From Acidobacteriota bacterium (GTDB lineage: Bacteria > Acidobacteriota > Thermoanaerobaculia > Multivoradales > J023), in NCBI GenBank assembly GCA_029263395.1, contig JAJCXO010000155.1, positions 1 through 32,014 on the forward strand: a stretch of DNA of 32,014 bases. The letters are read 5' to 3'. Made by a program: the position numbers and the translations under genes. Shown here in pieces: positions 1 through 6,733 of this stretch. The notes below the pieces were generated by a model. That model worked only from the letters and a program-made list of their open reading frames with translations. It was not told where the DNA came from and ran no database searches. Each line of letters begins with the position of its first letter. Position 1 is the first letter of the stretch.

Positions 1-244
1 CATCCGCATCGCTCTGCAGGCCCGCTCGTTCGCGATGTGGTTTGGCCACAATCCCCGGCGGCGTCTCCATTTCCGGCACCAATGCGAAACTCGCCTGCGG
101 TGTTGCCGCCTGCAGCGGACTTGTCAACAGCCCAAAACTCAACAGCCAGGGTGTAAGGACACCCAACACAGCGAGGACGTATGGCTCTTTGCCAACACCA
201 ACACTACGAACACAATCATCGGGTTGAGCGCGGGCCTTCGGCAT
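1..244 (-). CDS. Exported protein of unknown function, N-terminal part only (runs off left edge)
   Basis: An open frame begins with ATG at 244 and stays open to the left edge, giving 81 residues and no stop. A clear Shine-Dalgarno sequence, GAGGAG at 250-255 on the minus strand, lies 5 nt upstream and decides the start. Residues 1-20 are polar with several basic residues. Residues 22-44 form a hydrophobic stretch (about YVLAVLGVLTPWLLSFGLL) followed by a plausible signal peptidase site near LQA-AT at 45-48. The visible mature part is too short to assign a family. It is divergent from the sspB gene at 515, with 270 bp between the starts. That it is a real gene rests on the ribosome binding site plus the signal peptide. 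The function is unknown. Confidence 0.65.
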   Translation of the reverse strand, partial: MPKARAQPDDCVRSVGVGKEPYVLAVLGVLTPWLLSFGLLTSPLQAATPQASFALVPEMETPPGIVAKPHRERAGLQSDAD

Positions 245-249
245 TCGGA

Positions 250-255
250 CTCCTC
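250..255 (-). promoter_or_regulatory. Ribosome binding site of the left-edge gene
   Basis: GAGGAG on the minus strand, 5 nt before the ATG at 244. It is the main reason for calling the truncated left-edge reading frame a gene. Confidence 0.6.
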
Positions 256-324
256 GCGTCGTCGTTGCAGTGCATCACGAGTTTAGGGGGAAGCAGGCGG
301 TAGGATGGCGTCACCTCAGGCCAA

Positions 325-362
325 GTGACTGTCTGGTGGCAATCGTGACTGGCTGGTGGCAA
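325..362. repeat. Two 18-bp direct repeats at 20-bp spacing in a divergent intergenic region
   Basis: Copies at 325-342 and 345-362 (consensus GTGACTGKCTGGTGGCAA) differ at one position of 18 and start exactly 20 bp apart, close to two helical turns. They lie between the divergent left-edge gene and sspB. That spacing suggests paired protein-binding sites, but no known operator is recognised. The rest of 245-514 shows nothing I can name. Confidence 0.5.
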
Positions 363-514
363 CCTGGATCTTATTGTAGACGACCTGACAAACTGCGGCC
401 AATTGCCACCCTGGCCGACGCTCCCCTGCCTTGTGACGATGGTATGGTAGGGCGGCTCGGACTTCTGCAACCCTGCTGATTGCCTTCTCTTTCCTCTGGA
501 GTCAAGAACACACC

Positions 515-976
515 ATGAGCCACGACCCTCTCGACTATGGCCTGCTGATTCAAGACGCCTTCCGAGGTGTTGCACGACGCAGCCTGGAGATCGTCGCCTC
601 CCACGGCATGCCCGGCGAACATCACTTCTATCTGTCTTTCGATACCCAAATGCCAGGTGTGATGATTCCACCCCATCTGAAAGAGAGTTATCCGGAAGAG
701 ATGACCATTGTTCTCAAGACCCAGTTTCAAGATCTGGTCGTAGACGATGACGCTTTTTCCGTCGGCCTGTTCTTCAGCGGCAAGCTCCATCACCTGATGG
801 TGCCTTTTTACGCCCTGCTGTCCTTTACTGATCCGTCCGCAGAGATTCAGCTCTCGTTCAAGCCAGAAGCCCCAGAAGCCGAAGAGCTCGACGAAGAAGA
901 GGCCTTAGAGGCCGATGCCACCACCGACAACGTAGTGTCGTTCTCAGGCTTCCAGAAACGGCGTTCTGGCCAATAA
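515..976 (+). CDS. sspB: ClpXP protease specificity-enhancing factor, SspB family (alphaproteobacterial type)
   Basis: This is a 153-residue adaptor expected to bind ssrA-tagged proteins and deliver them to the ClpXP protease in the cytosol. The core (about residues 5-115) contains the stretch G-E-H-H-F-Y-L-S-F-D-T near 35-45, then K-E-S-Y-P-E-E-M-T-I-V-L, and V-P-F-Y-A-L-L-S-F-D-type residues. This matches alphaproteobacterial SspB (PF04386) better than the E. coli form. An acidic linker rich in Glu and Ala (about 116-138) leads to a tail, NVVSFSGFQKRR, resembling the ClpX-docking XB motif of that subfamily. The upstream CTGGAG at 496-501 is a weak, distant ribosome site. It converges with the next gene 7 bp downstream. 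The family call is from memory of the family pattern. Confidence 0.88.
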   Translation: MSHDPLDYGLLIQDAFRGVARRSLEIVASHGMPGEHHFYLSFDTQMPGVMIPPHLKESYPEEMTIVLKTQFQDLVVDDDAFSVGLFFSGKLHHLMVPFYALLSFTDPSAEIQLSFKPEAPEAEELDEEEALEADATTDNVVSFSGFQKRRSGQ

Positions 977-983
977 GACGTCG

Positions 984-1544
984 TCAGTCAGAGACTGAGT
1001 GGCGATCTCGCGGAGCGAGTAACAGAGCCAGGAATCCGGGCAAGAAGGCAAACGCCCAACACAAGAACCGCCACAGATAGTTGATGTTGGGGTCGGGTTG
1101 GGTCCAGATCTCGGAGATCGCCCAAAAAGCCAAGCCGGAACCGATCGCTGCTGCGGCACCCCGCAGCAGCGTCAAAACTAGGGACTCGGCTCCCTGCCGT
1201 GCCCAACGCTGCAGACCGGCGGTGGAAAGCCACATCATCACCCAGGTCACCAAGAGGGCTCCAACGTACCCAATGCCGTGGGCCAGCGGGTAGAAAACTG
1301 CGGCGATAACAATGCCAGCAGCGGGCAGCGTTGGCACCAAGCGTCTCAGGGCGAGACCGGACCCCGCAGCTTGCCCCAGCACGATCGCCATCACCAAGAA
1401 GATCACTGCACCGTGGATGACACCAGGTACCACCGCTCCGTCGGGAATGTAATGGGTCCACAGCCAATCACCGAAGGTCGAAACCGCAGCCAACACACCA
1501 CAGCCGATTAATGCCGCAAGGATCCCGTCGAGTCGAAGTTTCAT
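984..1544 (-). CDS. Small integral membrane protein of unknown function
   Basis: The protein has 186 residues starting MKLRLDGILAALIGCG. An upstream in-frame extension exists, but it is arginine-rich, has poor coding character and would overlap mmuM. About five hydrophobic segments are visible: residues 7-25, 37-57 (with G-Q-A-A-G), 65-90, 92-108 (V-T-W-V-M-M-W-L) and 130-180. The C-terminus is short and charged (R-D-R-H). No catalytic motif or family is recognised. It is divergent from mmuM with only 25 bp between the two starts, so the promoters must overlap or lie within the coding sequences. It converges on sspB. Confidence 0.7.
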   Translation of the reverse strand: MKLRLDGILAALIGCGVLAAVSTFGDWLWTHYIPDGAVVPGVIHGAVIFLVMAIVLGQAAGSGLALRRLVPTLPAAGIVIAAVFYPLAHGIGYVGALLVTWVMMWLSTAGLQRWARQGAESLVLTLLRGAAAAIGSGLAFWAISEIWTQPDPNINYLWRFLCWAFAFLPGFLALLLAPRDRHSVSD

Positions 1545-1569
1545 GCGCGAATGATACCGTCTCCGCCCG

Positions 1570-2580
1570 ATGTCAGAAACAAGCGCTACAACAAGATCCG
1601 GAAAACGGGCCGATCCCCTCGGCCGCTTCCTCGAGCGCCAAGGGGTTGTCATCCTGGACGGCGGCCTGGCAACCGCACTCGAAGCTCGTGGTTTCGAGCT
1701 CAACGATCACCTGTGGTCCGCCCGCCTGTTGCTCGACGATCCGCAAGCCATCCAACAGTTGCACTGCGACTATCTCGATGCTGGCGCCGACTGCATCATT
1801 AGCGCCAGCTATCAAGCTAGCTTTCAAGGTCTCGAGCGATACAGATCGGCACACCGTCCCTTATCGAACGCCGATATCGCAGCCTTGCTGCATCGTTCAG
1901 TCCAACTGGCACTGCAGGCGAGAGAGACCTTCTGGGCAGAATTCAGTTTGCAGTCCGCAGATGCGGTCCAACCGGAACGCCTTTATCCGCTGGTTGCTGC
2001 CAGTGTTGGTTCCTACGGCGCCTACCTTGCAGATGGTTCGGAATACACCGGCGGCTACGGACTCGAACCATCTGCCCTGCTCAACTTCCATCGCCAACGC
2101 CTCGAAGTCCTGGCCGAGAGTGCCGCCGATCTGCTGGCCTGCGAGACGATCCCAAGTCGCGCTGAAGCACACGCGCTGCGCCAGTTGCTGGACGAGTCGT
2201 CCGGTATCCCGGCTTGGATCAGCTTTAGCTGCCGGGACGATGCGCACCTGAGCGACGGCTCCCTGCTCGCCGAGGTTGTTGCCGAACTCGAGGGTTGCCA
2301 ACGCTTGGTTGCAGTAGGAGTCAACTGCACGGCGCCACAGTTCATTCCTGGGTTGATCGAACAGCTACGTCACGTGACCAGCTTGCCAATTGTCGTTTAT
2401 CCAAACTCCGGTGAAGGTTATGACGCAACCCACAAACGTTGGCTGGAGGCGACCGACCGGTCAGACTTGGCGAAAGATGGACTCGAATGGTTGCAGGCGG
2501 GTGCGCGGCTCATTGGTGGCTGCTGTCGCACCGGGCCAGACCACATCCGGGCCTTACGGACATCCCTACTCGCTCGATGA
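1570..2580 (+). CDS. mmuM: Homocysteine S-methyltransferase
   Basis: The 336-residue cytosolic enzyme transfers a methyl group from S-methylmethionine (or S-adenosylmethionine) to homocysteine, giving methionine. The family signature is complete: D-G-G-L-A-T at 30-35, the first zinc-ligand region G-V-N-C-T-A-P with Cys253, and the C-terminal G-G-C-C-R-T-G-P motif with Cys318 and Cys319. The length is normal for MmuM-type enzymes, and no cobalamin or folate domains of MetH are present. The start has no good ribosome binding site, but the barrel begins by residue about 25 and no better start exists. Its last 15 bases overlap the convergent gene at 2566-3708. No permease or other methionine gene adjoins it, so the methyl donor is open. 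Confidence 0.92.
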   Translation: MSETSATTRSGKRADPLGRFLERQGVVILDGGLATALEARGFELNDHLWSARLLLDDPQAIQQLHCDYLDAGADCIISASYQASFQGLERYRSAHRPLSNADIAALLHRSVQLALQARETFWAEFSLQSADAVQPERLYPLVAASVGSYGAYLADGSEYTGGYGLEPSALLNFHRQRLEVLAESAADLLACETIPSRAEAHALRQLLDESSGIPAWISFSCRDDAHLSDGSLLAEVVAELEGCQRLVAVGVNCTAPQFIPGLIEQLRHVTSLPIVVYPNSGEGYDATHKRWLEATDRSDLAKDGLEWLQAGARLIGGCCRTGPDHIRALRTSLLAR

Positions 2581-3708
2581 GTCGGAATCCGCCGTCAGCT
2601 TCTCCCACACGCTAAAGGCATAAACATCACCACGGTGCCAAAAAATCACCGGCTCGAGATCCAACCGGCTGATCGCTGCCTCGATTCCACGTAGCAGCTC
2701 GTATTCTCTGTACCTGAACGTCCCGGGATACCGCACGACAAAGGGACCAATCTCCTTGGTATAACGCTCAACCGCAAAAAAATAGCCGACGCGATCACCG
2801 CGTTCAACTTTGCTCACCCGCTGCATCTGACGTCCTACGTCGAAGAATGGCGGTGATGCACTAGTGGGAAAAGCCGCATTGAGTTCGCGGCGCAGGCGGT
2901 TAGCCACCGTGGCCGTACGTTCATCAGGCGGCACCGTCTTCGAGTCGGTTTGACCGTAAACGATGCGCATGCCCTCGAAGTAGAACGGCATGCCTCGAGT
3001 TTCGTTGAGGACCTTGCCGTCTCGAAACGTCAAGACCGATAACATCCCTAGCGGATCCTCGCTGAATGGCAGCGGTGCATCGGTATCGAAGGCAGCCGCC
3101 CACAAGGCGTCGGAGTCCGAGTAGACGGTAGCTTCTGGCATCCGCGGATCTACCACCGGAGCCCCTGGCGTCCCCTCCTTCATCGACCTGCGGGTAAGGA
3201 ACACCTCAGACAACGGCAAGTCAGATCTACGGTACATCTGAATCAGCATGTCGACCACCGGCTTCGGATCGTCCATGCCATGGACAACGATATTGATCGT
3301 ATTACCTGCTAGCCGTCGATGAATCGGCACCTTGACGCCAGTATCGATCATGATCCGACGACGCCACCGGACGAGCGGCTCGAGAAGCTGCTCCCCCAGG
3401 TTCCTCATCCGCTGATGAGCGGGACCGAACGCCAGGAAGATATCGATCGCATCATCTTTGCCAGCGTTTTCAAATACCGGATGGGTTATCCCCTCTACCG
3501 GAACGCGATAGAGCGGTCGTTCGTGGCGGGCCGGTTTGTCCGGCAGAGCGGCCTTTGGCTGCACCTGGGCCATAGGCTGCCCTTCGGCCTTTTGCTGGCC
3601 GCCGACAGAAGCGGGCGCGAGCCCAACCACTGCCAACAACGTTCCGATTGCCCACCAACGGCGGAGCTGCCTGCGTACGCCTACCCTAGCGCCAAATTCT
3701 AGTTTCAT
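2566..3708 (-). CDS. Exported protein of unknown function
   Basis: The protein has 380 residues. Its N-terminus has several arginines (RVGVRRQLRRWW), then the hydrophobic stretch AIGTLLAVVGLAPASVGG, consistent with a Sec signal peptide or anchor. After it comes a polar Gln/Lys/Ala-rich linker (about 37-62). The remainder is soluble and mixed alpha/beta. It includes a segment (about 75-150) describing a conserved-looking helix-rich region and a Tyr/Phe-rich C-terminal half with YFFAVERYTKEIGPFVVRYPG. No catalytic motif is recognised and no family is assigned. The gene converges on mmuM and overlaps its end by 15 bp. It is divergent from the ribonuclease gene at 3828. Confidence 0.8.
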   Translation of the reverse strand: MKLEFGARVGVRRQLRRWWAIGTLLAVVGLAPASVGGQQKAEGQPMAQVQPKAALPDKPARHERPLYRVPVEGITHPVFENAGKDDAIDIFLAFGPAHQRMRNLGEQLLEPLVRWRRRIMIDTGVKVPIHRRLAGNTINIVVHGMDDPKPVVDMLIQMYRRSDLPLSEVFLTRRSMKEGTPGAPVVDPRMPEATVYSDSDALWAAAFDTDAPLPFSEDPLGMLSVLTFRDGKVLNETRGMPFYFEGMRIVYGQTDSKTVPPDERTATVANRLRRELNAAFPTSASPPFFDVGRQMQRVSKVERGDRVGYFFAVERYTKEIGPFVVRYPGTFRYREYELLRGIEAAISRLDLEPVIFWHRGDVYAFSVWEKLTADSDSSSE

Positions 3709-3790
3709 ACTTCCGGAGTTTATCTGCCACGGCTATGCACAACCGCCGACGGTGTAGAGAGGCTGTAAAAGGACAACCGAATACCAGCAG

Positions 3791-3821
3791 TTGACGTGCC
3801 CTCACCCAGACACACTACGAT
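3791..3821 (+). promoter_or_regulatory. Candidate promoter for the RNB ribonuclease, implying a leaderless transcript
   Basis: TTGACG at 3791-3796 and TACGAT at 3816-3821 are separated by 19 bp. The GTG start at 3828 lies where transcription would be expected to begin, and no Shine-Dalgarno sequence precedes it. The spacing is longer than the usual 17 bp, so this is a weak call. Confidence 0.3.
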
Positions 3822-3827
3822 AGAGCA

Positions 3828-5642
3828 GTGAATCCTTCCAGAGTATCCTCTCAGCGTTTCATCGGCTGCGTCGATTCCGACGGACAAGTACGCGATGCCT
3901 TTGGCAGCTCGGAGTCTTCGCTGACCCTAACGGTCGCCGTCGCACCTGGCAGCTGGTGCGTATTCGCACTGGAGGACGAGCAGGCCCACCCGATTGGGAA
4001 CGTCCTGGCGGCTCCTGGTAGCGCACTCGCCGACCTCTACGCTCTGGCCGCCAGGCGCGGCCTCCAGCCCCTCCACAGCGCCGAGGTCATGGCCGAGACG
4101 GCAAACGCCGTCGCCGAACCAGGCATCGATGATCCAACACTGATTGATCTCACCCGGCTACCCTTCGTCACCATCGACGAGGAGCACAGCAAAGATCTCG
4201 ACCAGGCGCTTTTCATCGAGCGACGCGGCAATGGTTCGACGGTATGGTATGCGATCGCCGACCCGGCATGGTGCGTGCGACCAGGCTCCGCTTTATTCAA
4301 CGCAGCACTTGCCCGCGGCGCCACCTATTACCTTCCCGGCTTGGTTGTCCCGATGTTACCGAGGGAGCTGTCGGAAGGTACGGTTTCCCTCAATCCGCAG
4401 GTGGACCGACGAGCGATGGTGTTCGAGGTCGAGTTGGACCCGACTGGCCGAGTCGAGACCACTCGTATCCATAGGGCACGAGTCCGCAGCCGCGTCAAAA
4501 CGTCTTACGACGCGGTGCAGGCGTTCTACGATGGAGCACCAGCACCGGGCGCCGAGTTAGACGATGGGCAACGCATAGCCGACAGCCTCGAGCGTCTGGC
4601 CGAGGTCGGACAAAGTCGCCTCGCCCTCGCCGAAGCCCGCGACATCGTCGCCATCCGGCGACGCGAGATCGCGGTCTCTCTCTCCGGGCACGAGGGGCTG
4701 CGTTTCGTCGCTTTGACGGACCCACGCCTCGACGTCGAGCGCTACAACGAGCAAATTTCACTGCTGTGCAACATCGAAGGCGCAAGGTTCCTATTGCGCA
4801 ATGATACCAACGATGACCACATCCAGCCGATCTTCCGACTCCATGAACCGCCCACCGAGCAGCGATTGGAAGAATTGGCCCTCCAAATTGACGCCATTGT
4901 CCAGCTACACGGGCTCGAGGGTGAACTCTGGCACTGGCGGCACGGCCAGCAGAGCCTTGCCGACTATCTGAGAGCCTTGCCGGAAAGCGGCACCGAAGCC
5001 CGTACCGCACGCGCCATCCACCGCCAAGCCATGCTGGTCGGAGGGCGTTCGATGTTTGCCGACGAGCCTGGGACTCACTACGGTGTCGGAGCCGACGTCT
5101 ACGGCCGCTTTACGGCGCCGATGCGCGAGATCGTCGGCATCTTCGAGCACAAGGAAACATGGGAGAAGCTCGCTCTCGTACAAGGCTCGGCGCCAGCCAC
5201 GACAGCCCAAAACCGGCGCGCCGATGAGCTACTACGCCAGTCGGTGGTCGAGGCTGCCAATCGATCACGACAAACCCAGCGGGAGTTGGACAAGGAGGTC
5301 AACCGGCGTGTTCTGGATCAACTCTTCGGCGAAGATCTCTTGCTCCCAATCGACCAGCGCCCGTGGCGCCCCGGCACCATCCTCGGTATCTCTCGCTCCA
5401 AGATCCACATTGGCCTCGATGATCCACCGATCGATCTCAAGATCTACATCCACCATCTGCAGGACTGTCACCAACATCGGATCGCCCAAGGGCGCGATCG
5501 GATGACCCTGAGAAACCTGTCGACGGGAGAGCGCCTGCGAGCGGTTGGAGACGCAGTGATCGTCAAGACATTGGAGCGTGATCTCGACCGCGATCGCTGG
5601 CGACTCGATCTAGCAAGTTGCGGCGAACCGACTCCCTGCTGA
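3828..5642 (+). CDS. RNB-domain ribonuclease (RNase II/R family, short form)
   Basis: The 604-residue protein is expected to be a processive 3'-to-5' exoribonuclease of the RNB family (PF00773). The active-site stretch is T-I-D117-E-E-H-S-K-D123-L-D125-Q-A-L, and downstream Y-G-R-F-T-A-P-M-R-E-I near residue 425 matches the second RNB motif (normally H-F-T-S-P-I-R-R). The fourth Asp of E. coli RNase II (Asp210) is Gln126. I recall the same D-L-D-Q form in actinobacterial RNB proteins, so this is probably a subfamily trait. It is shorter than RNase R; the N-terminal about 90 residues do not show clear cold-shock folds, and the C-terminal region (about 505-600) may be a small S1-like domain. 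The start is GTG. The acetamidase gene follows after 22 bp. Confidence 0.88.
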   Translation: MNPSRVSSQRFIGCVDSDGQVRDAFGSSESSLTLTVAVAPGSWCVFALEDEQAHPIGNVLAAPGSALADLYALAARRGLQPLHSAEVMAETANAVAEPGIDDPTLIDLTRLPFVTIDEEHSKDLDQALFIERRGNGSTVWYAIADPAWCVRPGSALFNAALARGATYYLPGLVVPMLPRELSEGTVSLNPQVDRRAMVFEVELDPTGRVETTRIHRARVRSRVKTSYDAVQAFYDGAPAPGAELDDGQRIADSLERLAEVGQSRLALAEARDIVAIRRREIAVSLSGHEGLRFVALTDPRLDVERYNEQISLLCNIEGARFLLRNDTNDDHIQPIFRLHEPPTEQRLEELALQIDAIVQLHGLEGELWHWRHGQQSLADYLRALPESGTEARTARAIHRQAMLVGGRSMFADEPGTHYGVGADVYGRFTAPMREIVGIFEHKETWEKLALVQGSAPATTAQNRRADELLRQSVVEAANRSRQTQRELDKEVNRRVLDQLFGEDLLLPIDQRPWRPGTILGISRSKIHIGLDDPPIDLKIYIHHLQDCHQHRIAQGRDRMTLRNLSTGERLRAVGDAVIVKTLERDLDRDRWRLDLASCGEPTPC

Positions 5643-5664
5643 AAGCGCAAGACCTTACGGAGAT

Positions 5665-6714
5665 ATGAACATGAAGCTCTCTCGGACTTCGTCCATCACC
5701 CTATGCCTCGGCTTGTTTTCCTTGGCCTGTGCACCAACCGCCCCCGAGCAGACCGCCAGTGCACCCAGCGACCATGCAAGACCAGTCGCCGGAGAGGCCA
5801 AACTCGAGCCGCAGTTTTCACTCACCGCAGATCAAACCCACAACCGATTCAGTCGAACGATTCCACCGGTCTTGACCGTAGCCTCAGGAGCCATCATCGA
5901 GACTTACACCGAAGAAGCCTCCGATGGTCAGCTGACCGCCGATTCGACGGTGGAAGCCGTCAGCGAGCTCGACTTCGACCCAATCCACCCCTTGACTGGC
6001 CCGATCGCCGTCGAGGGTGCCGAGCCCGGCGACGTTCTCAAAGTCACCTTGCACGAGATTGAGCTCGGGGACTACGGCTGGGTCTCAGTCTCCCCTGGTT
6101 TCGGTTTCCTGGCTGATGAATTCCCCGACGCCTACTTGAAGACGTTTCGCTTCGAGGAGGGAGCCACCACCGTAGCCTTCAGCGATGACATCACGTTGCC
6201 ACTGAACCCGTTTCCCGGTGTGATGGGCGTCGCTCCCGATACCGATGAGCTGCTGTCGACTATTCCGCCCCGCGCCAACGGCGGCAATATGGACAACAAA
6301 TACATGACCGTCGGCACCACCGTTTACTTTCCGGTGTTCGTCGAAGGGGGCCTGTTTTCGATCGGTGACACCCACGCGGTGCAGGGGGATGGCGAAGTCT
6401 GTGGCACCGCGATCGAAGCACCGATGCGGGTTGTGTTCGAGATCGAACTGATCAAAGGTGGTCGACAACTCCCCGAGCCACAGTACGAAACCGACGACTA
6501 CTACGCGGTCACTGCCTTCGCCACCACCATCGACGAAGCGGCGCGCAAGGCCACCCGCTACATGATCGACTATCTGGTGGCGGAGCGTGGGATGGATCGC
6601 ACCGAAGCCTACGTGCTGTGCTCGTTAGCCGGTGACCTCAAGATATCGGAGGTCGTCGATGTTCCCCACGTGCTGGTCAGTATGCACATGCCCAAGGGCA
6701 TCTTCGAGGGTTGA
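5665..6714 (+). CDS. Acetamidase/formamidase-family lipoprotein
   Basis: The 349-residue protein belongs to the FmdA/AmdA family (PF03069), whose members hydrolyse short amides to ammonia and the acid. Family landmarks are visible: G-P-I-A-V-E-G-A-E-P-G-D near 110, P-F-P-G-V-M-G-V-A-P near 185, P-P-R-A-N-G-G-N-M-D-N-K, and G-G-L-F-S-I-G-D-T-H-A-V-Q-G-D-G-E-V. The N-terminus is a signal peptide with lipobox S-L-A-C at Cys22. The protein is therefore predicted to be exported and lipid-anchored, unlike cytosolic acetamidases. It lies 22 bp after the ribonuclease and probably shares its transcript. The substrate cannot be told from sequence. The family call is firm; activity as an amidase is inferred. 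Confidence 0.87.
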   Translation: MNMKLSRTSSITLCLGLFSLACAPTAPEQTASAPSDHARPVAGEAKLEPQFSLTADQTHNRFSRTIPPVLTVASGAIIETYTEEASDGQLTADSTVEAVSELDFDPIHPLTGPIAVEGAEPGDVLKVTLHEIELGDYGWVSVSPGFGFLADEFPDAYLKTFRFEEGATTVAFSDDITLPLNPFPGVMGVAPDTDELLSTIPPRANGGNMDNKYMTVGTTVYFPVFVEGGLFSIGDTHAVQGDGEVCGTAIEAPMRVVFEIELIKGGRQLPEPQYETDDYYAVTAFATTIDEAARKATRYMIDYLVAERGMDRTEAYVLCSLAGDLKISEVVDVPHVLVSMHMPKGIFEG

Positions 6715-6733
6715 CCGACGAGCTCTCTCAGCC

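Noticed and set aside
1511-2251. 246-codon plus-strand frame overlapping mmuM
   Set aside because: It is a shifted frame within mmuM; the mmuM frame contains all zinc-site motifs.
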